A stretch of 14,791 nt of DNA from NCBI GenBank assembly GCA_945921365.1, contig CAMEKL010000002.1:1-14791 (forward strand), given 5' to 3'. Each line of letters begins with the position of its first letter. The first letter of the stretch is position 1. This document shows, in pieces, positions 8,186 through 13,580 of this stretch. Below the pieces are notes generated by a model, which was given only the letters and a program-made list of their open reading frames with translations, was not told where the DNA came from and made no database searches. The position numbers and the translations under genes are program-made. Source of the stretch: an uncultured Bacillota bacterium (lineage in GTDB: Bacteria > Bacillota > Clostridia > Christensenellales > UBA1242).

Positions 8186-8225
8186 AAAAAAACTTTTGTT
8201 ATCTTAATATTTCGACACAAAAGTT
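8186..8225 (-). terminator. Terminator or attenuator between mnmA and dnaG
   Basis: A 9-bp stem (8217-8225 with 8191-8199) around a 17-base loop, followed on the minus strand by seven T. It lies 13 bases after the mnmA stop. The large loop makes it less certain than a compact hairpin; partial read-through into dnaG is possible. Confidence 0.55.
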
Positions 8226-8229
8226 AAAA
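8201..8229 (-). promoter_or_regulatory. Possible promoter of the dnaG operon nested in the hairpin
   Basis: On the minus strand TTTTAA (8229-8224), 17 bases, TAAGAT (8206-8201). The match is modest (3 of 6 and 4 of 6). If used, transcription would start near 8194, inside the 3' arm of the hairpin, giving a short leader with the dnaG ribosome site and no complete hairpin. Confidence 0.3.
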
Positions 8230-8238
8230 TCCCTTTTT

Positions 8239-9321
8239 TTAATAGAAAAATTTTTCAATAATTCCGCCACCAAGACAATTTTCATCTTCATCATACAAAA
8301 CAACATACTGCCCTGGGGTGATTGCCCTTTGTTTTTCGTTGAAAACAACTTTTATGTTATTTTTATCTAAAACTTCAACCATAACCGCTTGGTCTGGTTG
8401 ACGATATCTAAATTTTGCATAGCAATTAAAGCTTTTCTTTTCTGGGAAACTTGGAATCCAATTGAACTCCTTTGCAAAAAGTCCGCTTGAAAAAAGTTTT
8501 TCGTCTTCACCTTGAGAAACAATAAGCTCATTGTTTGTTAAATCTTTTTCAAGCACAAACCAACGTTCGCCAGAACCCCCTTTTTTTCCACCAATATTAA
8601 GCCCACGCCTTTGTCCAAGAGTGTAATACATAAGCCCAATATGCTCGCCAACAACTTCTCCAGAAACGCTTCTAATTTTTCCAGGTTTTGCTGGAAGAAA
8701 GTTCTTTAAAAATGCTCTGAAGTTTCTTTCGCCAATAAAACAAATTCCAGTGGAATCTTTTTTTCTTGCATTGGAAAGTTCAAGTTTTTCTGCAATTTTT
8801 CTAACTTCTGTTTTCTCAATGTCTGCAAGAGGGAAAATAACACTTGAAAGTTGTTTTTGGCTGAGTTGATTTAAAAAATATGATTGATCTTTGTTTTTGT
8901 CTTTTGCTTTTTTAAGATAAAATTTTCCATTAACTTCTTCAACTTTGGCATAGTGGCCAGTTGCAATTTTGTTTGCACCAATTTTTCTTGCAAAATCTAA
9001 GAAAGGTCCAAATTTAATTTCACGATTGCAAAGGACATCTGGATTTGGAGTTCTACCCTCTTTATATTCCTTTAAAAAATACTCAAAAACTCTCTCATAA
9101 TATTCTTTTGCGAAATTAACTGAATAATATGGAATTTGAAGTTTTGCGCAAACACGCTTAACATCTTCAAAGTCTTGTTCGCTTGTGCAAACACCGTCAT
9201 CGCCATTTTCTTCCCAATTAACCATAAAAAGAGCAACAACATTGTAGCCCTCTTTTTTTAGCAAATATGCACTAACAGCAGAATCAACTCCGCCACTCAT
9301 TCCAACAACAACCGTTTCCAT
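8239..9321 (-). CDS. mnmA: tRNA-specific 2-thiouridylase MnmA
   Basis: Adds sulfur to uridine 34 of tRNAs for Lys, Glu and Gln, using ATP to activate the base and a relayed persulfide. The N-terminal PP-loop SGGVDS (9-14) binds ATP. The two catalytic cysteines are present: C98 in NPDVLCNREIKF and C194 in GICFIGERNF. Other family motifs are TGHYAK (121-126), KDQSYFL (144-150) and YTLGQRRGL (233-241). The length of 360 aa is normal. The ATG has a GAGGG site 4-5 bases upstream. It lies only 12 bases after the TM2-type gene and shares its ribosome-site region with that gene's end, so both are probably on one transcript. A candidate terminator follows it. Confidence 0.97.
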   Translation of the reverse strand: METVVVGMSGGVDSAVSAYLLKKEGYNVVALFMVNWEENGDDGVCTSEQDFEDVKRVCAKLQIPYYSVNFAKEYYERVFEYFLKEYKEGRTPNPDVLCNREIKFGPFLDFARKIGANKIATGHYAKVEEVNGKFYLKKAKDKNKDQSYFLNQLSQKQLSSVIFPLADIEKTEVRKIAEKLELSNARKKDSTGICFIGERNFRAFLKNFLPAKPGKIRSVSGEVVGEHIGLMYYTLGQRRGLNIGGKKGGSGERWFVLEKDLTNNELIVSQGEDEKLFSSGLFAKEFNWIPSFPEKKSFNCYAKFRYRQPDQAVMVEVLDKNNIKVVFNEKQRAITPGQYVVLYDEDENCLGGGIIEKFFY

Positions 9322-9333
9322 TTTTCCCTCAAA

Positions 9334-9831
9334 CTATTTTTCAATTACTTCTTTTTTTAAGTTATATAAATTTTTATCTATGCTTACAGGAATTTTATAT
9401 CGCTCTAAAAATATTTTAACAAAATCTAGCACCCAAAAAAGAAGCACACAAAGTGACGGTATTGCACTGACATAATACAGCACAGTGTGCAAAACCGAAG
9501 CATAATCAATAAAAACAAGTGCAAGGGCAGATAAGAATCCAAACAGCACAATCATTGCTTTATAATATCTTCCAAGATAAAAATTATGTGCTCCAACAAA
9601 GCCAAGAAACCCACAAAGAAAAAGAGCAGTTTTTTTGCTGGCATCAGCTGGCCACTCTTTAACCATAATATAATTTTTTCTATGAAGTTTGATAACCTCT
9701 TTTCTCGCAGATTTGTTTGAAACGTATTTTAATCTCTCAAAAACAAGCCCACAAAATGGGCATTTTTTTTGATGGACTAAAACTTTTTCTCCACATCTTT
9801 CACATTTTTTTAAACTTGGATCTCTTAACAT
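9334..9831 (-). CDS. Zinc-ribbon plus TM2-domain membrane protein
   Basis: The N-terminal part carries a four-cysteine zinc ribbon (C10, C13, C24, C27; CERC and CPFC). A basic stretch follows (about 38-58). The C-terminal half is hydrophobic and begins with a TM2 domain: KKTALFLCGFLGFVGAHNFY (66-85), with the typical Gly-rich helix and HxFYLG-type turn, then helices at about 90-110 and 114-142. Both ends are probably in the cytoplasm or at the membrane surface. TM2 proteins are common but mostly have no known function. The ATG at 9831 has no ribosome site; a strong promoter ends 8 bases before it, so translation is probably leaderless. It is followed after 12 bases by mnmA and likely forms a two-gene operon with it. 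Confidence 0.88.
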   Translation of the reverse strand: MLRDPSLKKCERCGEKVLVHQKKCPFCGLVFERLKYVSNKSARKEVIKLHRKNYIMVKEWPADASKKTALFLCGFLGFVGAHNFYLGRYYKAMIVLFGFLSALALVFIDYASVLHTVLYYVSAIPSLCVLLFWVLDFVKIFLERYKIPVSIDKNLYNLKKEVIEK

Positions 9832-9839
9832 ACAAGTTT

Positions 9840-9868
9840 ATTCTATCATTAAAAGTTAGCATTGTCAA
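9840..9868 (-). promoter_or_regulatory. Sigma-A promoter of the TM2-mnmA unit, predicts a leaderless mRNA
   Basis: On the minus strand TTGACA (9868-9863), 17 bases, TAGAAT (9845-9840) with extended TGA before it. Eight bases (AAACTTGT) separate the -10 box from the ATG at 9831, so the transcript should carry a leader of 0-3 bases. Confidence 0.8.
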
Positions 9869-9874
9869 AGAAAA

Positions 9875-10621
9875 TTAAATTTCAAAAATATTATAAATCA
9901 TTCCATTTTCAAAACTTGCAGAAAAAACTATTGCAAAAGAATTTTTTTCATTAAGGCAAACCACACATGGTTTTTCATAAAAATTAACCAAAAAACAAGT
10001 GTTAAATTCCCCAACAAAGTTTTTAATTGTTTGTTTATTAAGTTTTTCACTTAAACTATATGAAAGATTTTTAACAGCGCTGTTATAATCTCCCGCGCAA
10101 ACATTCTCAAAAAAATCTAAAATTTTTGCTTCTTCGGTGGCAAATTTACCATCTCCCATATTGATTAAATATTCATCACATTTTTCTGGTTTATCTCCAA
10201 CTATTTCAAATTCCTTAACAATACCTCTTTTTGAAATGTTGTTTAAAATTTTAAGCACTTTAATCTTGTTCCCTTCAACTTCAACTTTATCACATGCAAA
10301 AAGTTCATCAGTTGTTAATTTTGCAGGTTTAAACTGAAAAATAAAATTTTCTTGTGGAAGCTTGTAAACTAAAGCTTGCTTTGAAGAAGAAACAAAAGTT
10401 TCTTTATTAAAAGAAAATTCAACGCTATATGATAAAAAATTTTTCCCGTTTTTTCCAACTGGATAAACACATGCAGTAAAATTTTGAGGACTAGAAACAG
10501 ATAAGTCGATTTGATCAGAAAGCGAATTTAGTGTTAAAACAGAAAAAATTTCTTTTCCATTTTGAAGAAAAGATATCTTTGCATCAAAACTGCAAAGAAG
10601 ATGAAAAGCACAATTTTCCAT
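9875..10621 (-). CDS. Unrecognised soluble protein, 248 aa
   Basis: I do not recognise this protein. It has no signal peptide, membrane helix or known catalytic motif. Residues about 5-100 alternate short hydrophobic and polar stretches, as in a beta-sandwich. Residues about 115-160 form a linker-like part with Lys and Glu. The C-terminal part (about 166-248: ILDFFENVCAGDYNSAVKNL, then beta-like strands) has the look of an NTF2-like or similar small alpha/beta domain, which is a guess from pattern only. It contains eight cysteines without a clear metal-binding arrangement. The ATG at 10621 has no ribosome site; TAAAAT stands 5 bases before it, so it may be leaderless too, but no convincing -35 box is present. 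It is divergent from the Myb-like gene. Confidence 0.75.
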   Translation of the reverse strand: MENCAFHLLCSFDAKISFLQNGKEIFSVLTLNSLSDQIDLSVSSPQNFTACVYPVGKNGKNFLSYSVEFSFNKETFVSSSKQALVYKLPQENFIFQFKPAKLTTDELFACDKVEVEGNKIKVLKILNNISKRGIVKEFEIVGDKPEKCDEYLINMGDGKFATEEAKILDFFENVCAGDYNSAVKNLSYSLSEKLNKQTIKNFVGEFNTCFLVNFYEKPCVVCLNEKNSFAIVFSASFENGMIYNIFEI

Positions 10622-10670
10622 AATAAATTTTATTCAAAACATCTTTCTAAAATTCCAAAAGTTATTTAAT

Positions 10671-10707
10671 AAATGATTAAACTTAAAAAAAAAGACAATA
10701 ATCATTT
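10671..10707. promoter_or_regulatory. Inverted repeat upstream of the Myb-like gene
   Basis: A perfect 9-bp inverted repeat, AAATGATTA (10671-10679) and TAATCATTT (10699-10707), separated by 19 bases. The right arm abuts the CGGAGG ribosome site of the downstream gene. It could be a DNA site for the encoded protein or another regulator in the divergent region, or an RNA hairpin in the leader. I see no clear promoter for either gene in this intergenic region. Confidence 0.4.
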
Positions 10708-10718
10708 CGGAGGAAAAT

Positions 10719-11576
10719 GTGAAAAAGGATTTTCAGTGGAAAGATGAAGAAATTAAAAAACTTTTTTCTGTTGTTGAAAGTGGAAAAGAAAAAAGCAAAA
10801 GTTTGATTGAGTGTTTCAGCGAATTTGCAAAAATTTCTGGAAGAAAAAAGAACAGCATAAGAAATTATTACTATCACGAACTAAATAGACTGCAATCAGA
10901 CACAAAGAGATGCAAAAAACTTGGAATAAATTTAAAAAATCACACAATCGCAAATTTTGAAAATTTTTCAAGTGAAGAAACCTTTAAACTTGTTAAGGAT
11001 ATTTTAAGGGAAAAGTGTTTAGGAAACTCTGTGAGAAAATCTTGCTACAATTTGGCTTGTGGAAATTTAGAACTTATGATTCGCTTTCAAAATAAATTTA
11101 GAAATGTTGTTAAAACAAATCCAAACTTAATTGAAAAATCACTTAATGAATTAAAGAAAGAAGGCTTGCAAATTAAAACAGAAAATGTTGGTGTTCATGA
11201 AAATGTGATACAGTTTAAAAAGCCAGAAAATCAAATTAACGATAGAGATATAAACAGTTTGTTTTTAGGCCTTATTAAACTTGTTAAAAAAACTGCAGAA
11301 GAAAATTTGCAAAAAACTCTTGTTAAAGATTTAGAAATGTCAAACAGTTCGCTAAGAAAAACATTAGTCAAACTTTCAAATGCAGAAGAAAAAATTTTGG
11401 AATTTGAAAGAGAAAATAAAAAACTGTCAAATGAAAATTTAAATTTAAAAAATGAAAATGCAATTTTAAAGAGCGAAATTGCAAACCTGCTTAATAAGGT
11501 GAAAAATAAACAAAGAAGACTTGCAGATTTTATAAATGAAATGAAACGAAAAGAAATTAAAAAACACACCAATTAG
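10719..11576 (+). CDS. Myb/SANT-like DNA-binding protein with C-terminal coiled coil
   Basis: Probably a DNA-binding regulator. The N-terminus (about 4-58) has the look of a Myb/SANT or RsfA-like helix-turn-helix: an early Trp (W7), an acidic helix, then GRKKNSIRNYYYHEL (41-55) as the likely recognition helix. A second helical part (about 84-132) contains GNSVRKSCYNLACGN and RFQNKFRN, and may be a second DNA-contacting unit. The C-terminal part (about 195-275) is a strongly heptad-like coiled coil rich in Asn, Lys, Glu and Leu, fit for dimerisation. The start is GTG, set by CGGAGG 5 bases upstream; an overlapping ATG two bases earlier runs straight into TGA. The gene stands alone, with an inverted repeat before it and a bidirectional terminator over its stop codon. 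The family call rests on pattern, not on a search. Confidence 0.75.
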   Translation: MKKDFQWKDEEIKKLFSVVESGKEKSKSLIECFSEFAKISGRKKNSIRNYYYHELNRLQSDTKRCKKLGINLKNHTIANFENFSSEETFKLVKDILREKCLGNSVRKSCYNLACGNLELMIRFQNKFRNVVKTNPNLIEKSLNELKKEGLQIKTENVGVHENVIQFKKPENQINDRDINSLFLGLIKLVKKTAEENLQKTLVKDLEMSNSSLRKTLVKLSNAEEKILEFERENKKLSNENLNLKNENAILKSEIANLLNKVKNKQRRLADFINEMKRKEIKKHTN

Positions 11577-11594
11577 GTGTGTTTTAATTTTTTT
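11559..11594. terminator. Bidirectional terminator between convergent genes
   Basis: A 10-bp stem (11561-11570 with 11576-11585: AAAACACACC and GGTGTGTTTT) with a 5-base loop. T-rich tracts follow on both strands. The stop codon of the Myb-like gene lies at the loop edge. It serves the plus-strand Myb-like gene and the minus-strand DUF2188 gene. Confidence 0.88.
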
Positions 11595-12180
11595 AGTTTT
11601 TATTGTGAATGATAAGTTTTGTTCCGTTTTTATCAGCCAAAGGTTTTGCATAGTCTATTGCTTGTTGTTTTGTTTGTGTTCTCTTTGTTGCTCTTGTTGA
11701 ATTTTCTTTTTTAACAACCCATTCTTTGGCATTGGCATCATAAAGAACTTCATAGTTTACTGGAGCTTCAACAGTTTGAGATTTTTCTTCAACTTTTTTT
11801 GTTGATGTTTTCTTTGCTGCTGGTTTATTTTGTGATGCTTTCTTTTCTGCTGGTTTTTCTTCTGCTGGTTTTTCTTCTGCTGGTTTTTCTTCAACCTTTT
11901 CAACTTGCTTTGCAACTGTTTTTTTAACAGCTTTCTTTTTTGCAGGTTCTTTCTTTTCTGTTGTTTCTTCTACAACTTTGTTTTCAGCTTCTTGTTTTTG
12001 AACCATTGCAATTGATTCTGCAAATTGTCTGTTTTCATTTTCTTTCTCTTTCTTCTCTTTTTGAAGATTTAAAACAAGGAAAATAACAGAAACAACAAGA
12101 CAGAAAGCAAGGCAACCAACAAGAATCCAAATTCCAATTCCAGTTATAAAATCTTCAAATGTTAATAATAAATCTTTCAT
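11593..12180 (-). CDS. Membrane-anchored DUF2188-type protein with Lys/Pro/Ala/Glu linker
   Basis: Three parts are visible. An N-terminal membrane helix (about 15-38) follows a short segment with two acidic residues and is followed by a Lys/Glu-rich stretch, which suggests the C-terminus is inside the cell. Next is a low-complexity linker (about 41-140) rich in Lys, Glu, Ala and Pro, including three PAEEK-like repeats (about 98-113) and histone-H1-like AKKK/AVKKT runs. The last part (about 142-193: YEVLYDANAKEWVVKKEN, then TKQQAIDYAKPLADKNGTKL, IIH) matches the DUF2188 pattern; that domain has no settled function. The ATG has a strong AAGGAGAG site, and a promoter with a flanking inverted repeat lies upstream. 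It is a single-gene unit, convergent with the Myb-like gene and divergent from tadA. The linker could bind nucleic acid or simply be a spacer. Confidence 0.85.
   Translation of the reverse strand: MKDLLLTFEDFITGIGIWILVGCLAFCLVVSVIFLVLNLQKEKKEKENENRQFAESIAMVQKQEAENKVVEETTEKKEPAKKKAVKKTVAKQVEKVEEKPAEEKPAEEKPAEKKASQNKPAAKKTSTKKVEEKSQTVEAPVNYEVLYDANAKEWVVKKENSTRATKRTQTKQQAIDYAKPLADKNGTKLIIHNKN
11846..11890 (-). repeat. Three perfect 15-bp tandem repeats inside the DUF2188 gene
   Basis: The unit TCTGCTGGTTTTTCT (plus-strand reading) occurs three times without a mismatch, coding for repeated Lys-Pro-Ala-Glu-Glu. Perfect identity at DNA level suggests recent copy-number change by slippage. Each unit is five codons, so changes keep the frame. 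Confidence 0.9.
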
Positions 12181-12190
12181 AATTCTCTCC

Positions 12191-12218
12191 TTTTTGACAT
12201 CTTCATATTAGTCAAAAA
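12191..12218. promoter_or_regulatory. Inverted repeat TTTTTGAC / GTCAAAAA at the DUF2188 promoter
   Basis: A perfect 8-bp inverted repeat (12191-12198 and 12211-12218) with a 12-base gap. On the minus strand it frames the -10 box and transcription start, and its end merges with the AAGGAGAG ribosome site. It is a candidate operator; alternatively a hairpin, though the left arm would lie upstream of the transcript. Confidence 0.4.
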
Positions 12219-12233
12219 AAAATATATTGTCAA
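12205..12233 (-). promoter_or_regulatory. Sigma-A promoter of the DUF2188 gene
   Basis: On the minus strand TTGACA (12233-12228), 17 bases, TAATAT (12210-12205). The spacer is almost entirely T/A and includes a run of nine T. It is divergent from the tadA promoter, about 45 bases away. Confidence 0.65.
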
Positions 12234-12273
12234 ATAATTTTATGAATATTTTATTTTTTTCTTAAAACTTTTT

Positions 12274-12282
12274 TGATATAAT
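12274..12282 (+). promoter_or_regulatory. Extended -10 promoter of tadA, predicts a leaderless mRNA
   Basis: TGA followed by a perfect TATAAT (12277-12282). The -35 position holds only a T-run (12254-12259), so the extended -10 would do most of the work. Six bases (AAAGTC) separate the box from the ATG at 12289, which predicts transcription starting at the start codon. Confidence 0.65.
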
Positions 12283-12288
12283 AAAGTC

Positions 12289-12765
12289 ATGAATGAATTA
12301 GAAAAAAAACATTTTATGAGCATAGCTCTTGAAGAAGCAAAAAAAGCAAAGAAAAAAAATGAAGTTCCTATTGCTGCTGTTGTTGTTAGAAATGGAAAAA
12401 TCATCTCAAAAGCTTTTAACAACAGAGAAAAAAAACAAAATGCAATAAACCATGCAGAAGTTCTTGCAATTTCAAAAGCATGTAAGAAACTTAAAAGTTG
12501 GAGACTTTCTGGTTGTTCTATTTTCGTGACATTAGAACCTTGTCTTATGTGCTTTGGTGCAATTTTAAACGCAAGAATAGAAAATGTTTATTTCGGCGCT
12601 TATGATAAATCTAACAGCAGTATAACTGAATATCCAGAACTTTTAAATTCAAGCAAATTAAATCATAAAGCAAACATCGAAGGGGGAATATTAGAAGAGG
12701 AGTGCTCGCAAATTTTAAGTGATTTTTTTAGAGATAAAAGAAAGAATTTTGTCGAACACAATTAA
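12289..12765 (+). CDS. tadA: tRNA adenosine(34) deaminase TadA
   Basis: Converts adenosine to inosine at the wobble position of tRNA-Arg(ACG). The cytidine/deoxycytidylate-deaminase zinc site is complete: HAE (55-57, His as ligand, Glu as proton shuttle) and PCLMC (84-88, C85 and C88 as ligands). The N-terminus (HFMSIALEEAKKA) and the segment NEVPIAAVVVRNGKIIS (24-40) match the family. The length is 158 aa, normal. The ATG at 12289 fits the family's N-terminus; M10 at 12316 would trim the first helix and has no ribosome site either. There is no Shine-Dalgarno sequence, and a promoter ends 6 bases before the ATG, so it is likely leaderless. A separate promoter for the signal peptidase gene follows after a short gap. 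Confidence 0.95.
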   Translation: MNELEKKHFMSIALEEAKKAKKKNEVPIAAVVVRNGKIISKAFNNREKKQNAINHAEVLAISKACKKLKSWRLSGCSIFVTLEPCLMCFGAILNARIENVYFGAYDKSNSSITEYPELLNSSKLNHKANIEGGILEEECSQILSDFFRDKRKNFVEHN

Positions 12766-12781
12766 AAATTTCTAATATGAG

Positions 12782-12811
12782 TTTACAAAATGTTTAAAAT
12801 TATGCTAGAAT
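12782..12811 (+). promoter_or_regulatory. Sigma-A promoter of the signal peptidase gene
   Basis: TTTACA (12782-12787), 18 bases, TAGAAT (12806-12811) with extended TGC before it. A short leader with AAGGA precedes the GTG start. Confidence 0.65.
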
Positions 12812-12829
12812 AACTCGAAGGAAAAATTT

Positions 12830-13528
12830 GTGAACAACAACTATATAAGACGTGTGAATATCTATAAGAAGGAAATGCCCATTTGGCTTGTTTCTATCTT
12901 TAAAACACTTCTTGCAATTTTTTTAGTTATGTGCATTATTGTAACAATTTTTAATTTCACACATATTGGAACTCCTGTTCTTGGAACTTCAATGCTTCCA
13001 ACGCTAAACAATTATGAAGATCATTCTAAAAAAGATTATGTTTACATTAACAAATTTTCATCATACTCTCATGGAGATATTATTGTTATAAATAATCCAG
13101 AAGAAACAGACAATAAGTCTGTTATAAAAAGAGTTATCGCAATGGAAGGAGATAAAATTGCAATTGTTAAAAAAAATAACTCTTATTATGTTTACATAAT
13201 TAAAAATGGAGAAACATCATACACAATTCTCAGTGAGCCATACTTGGCTTCTTCCTCAATGGAAAAAACATATTTAAACTTTGAAAAGCTTTCACATAAA
13301 AATTTAAGTGGCGGAGAATTTTTGGTTGTTGATGGAATTAAATTTTTAAAAATCAATGATGGCTATGTTTTTTATTTGGGAGACAATAGAAATGATTCTA
13401 AAGACTGCTCCGATTATGGCCCAATTTCAAAAAATAAAGTTGTTGGAAAAGTTGATATTATTGTTTATGGAAATGTTAATCATATAAGTTATATATTTAA
13501 ATATTATATAAACAAATTTTTTAGCTAG
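12830..13528 (+). CDS. Type I signal peptidase
   Basis: Membrane protease that removes signal peptides from exported proteins. A basic N-terminus is followed by one membrane helix (about 20-43), with the catalytic domain outside. The Ser/Lys dyad is visible: S54 in GTSMLPTL (52-59) and K100 in VIKRVIAMEGD (98-108). The late conserved box GDNRNDSKDCSDYGPI (184-199) is present. Use of Lys, not His, makes it the bacterial (prokaryotic) rather than the SipW/ER type. Residues about 112-172 hold an insert-like stretch between the Lys box and the last box, common in this family. At 232 aa the size is normal. The start is GTG, supported by AAGGA 7-8 bases upstream. It has its own promoter, and the degV promoter begins 6 bases after its stop, with no clear terminator between them. 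Confidence 0.95.
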   Translation: MNNNYIRRVNIYKKEMPIWLVSIFKTLLAIFLVMCIIVTIFNFTHIGTPVLGTSMLPTLNNYEDHSKKDYVYINKFSSYSHGDIIVINNPEETDNKSVIKRVIAMEGDKIAIVKKNNSYYVYIIKNGETSYTILSEPYLASSSMEKTYLNFEKLSHKNLSGGEFLVVDGIKFLKINDGYVFYLGDNRNDSKDCSDYGPISKNKVVGKVDIIVYGNVNHISYIFKYYINKFFS

Positions 13529-13533
13529 AATGT

Positions 13534-13562
13534 TTGACAAAACAAATAAAATTTTTTAAATT
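13534..13562 (+). promoter_or_regulatory. Sigma-A promoter of the degV gene
   Basis: Perfect -35 TTGACA (13534-13539), 17-base spacer, -10 TAAATT (13557-13562). The predicted start, around 13569, leaves about a dozen bases including the GAGGT ribosome site. Confidence 0.6.
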
Positions 13563-13580
13563 TAAAAAAGAGGTAGAAGA

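Noticed and set aside
11231-11572. Minus-strand open frame of 113 codons, apparently hydrophobic
   Set aside because: Antisense to the coiled coil of the Myb-like protein. Lys/Glu/Asn-rich coding sequence reads as Phe/Leu/Ser on the other strand.
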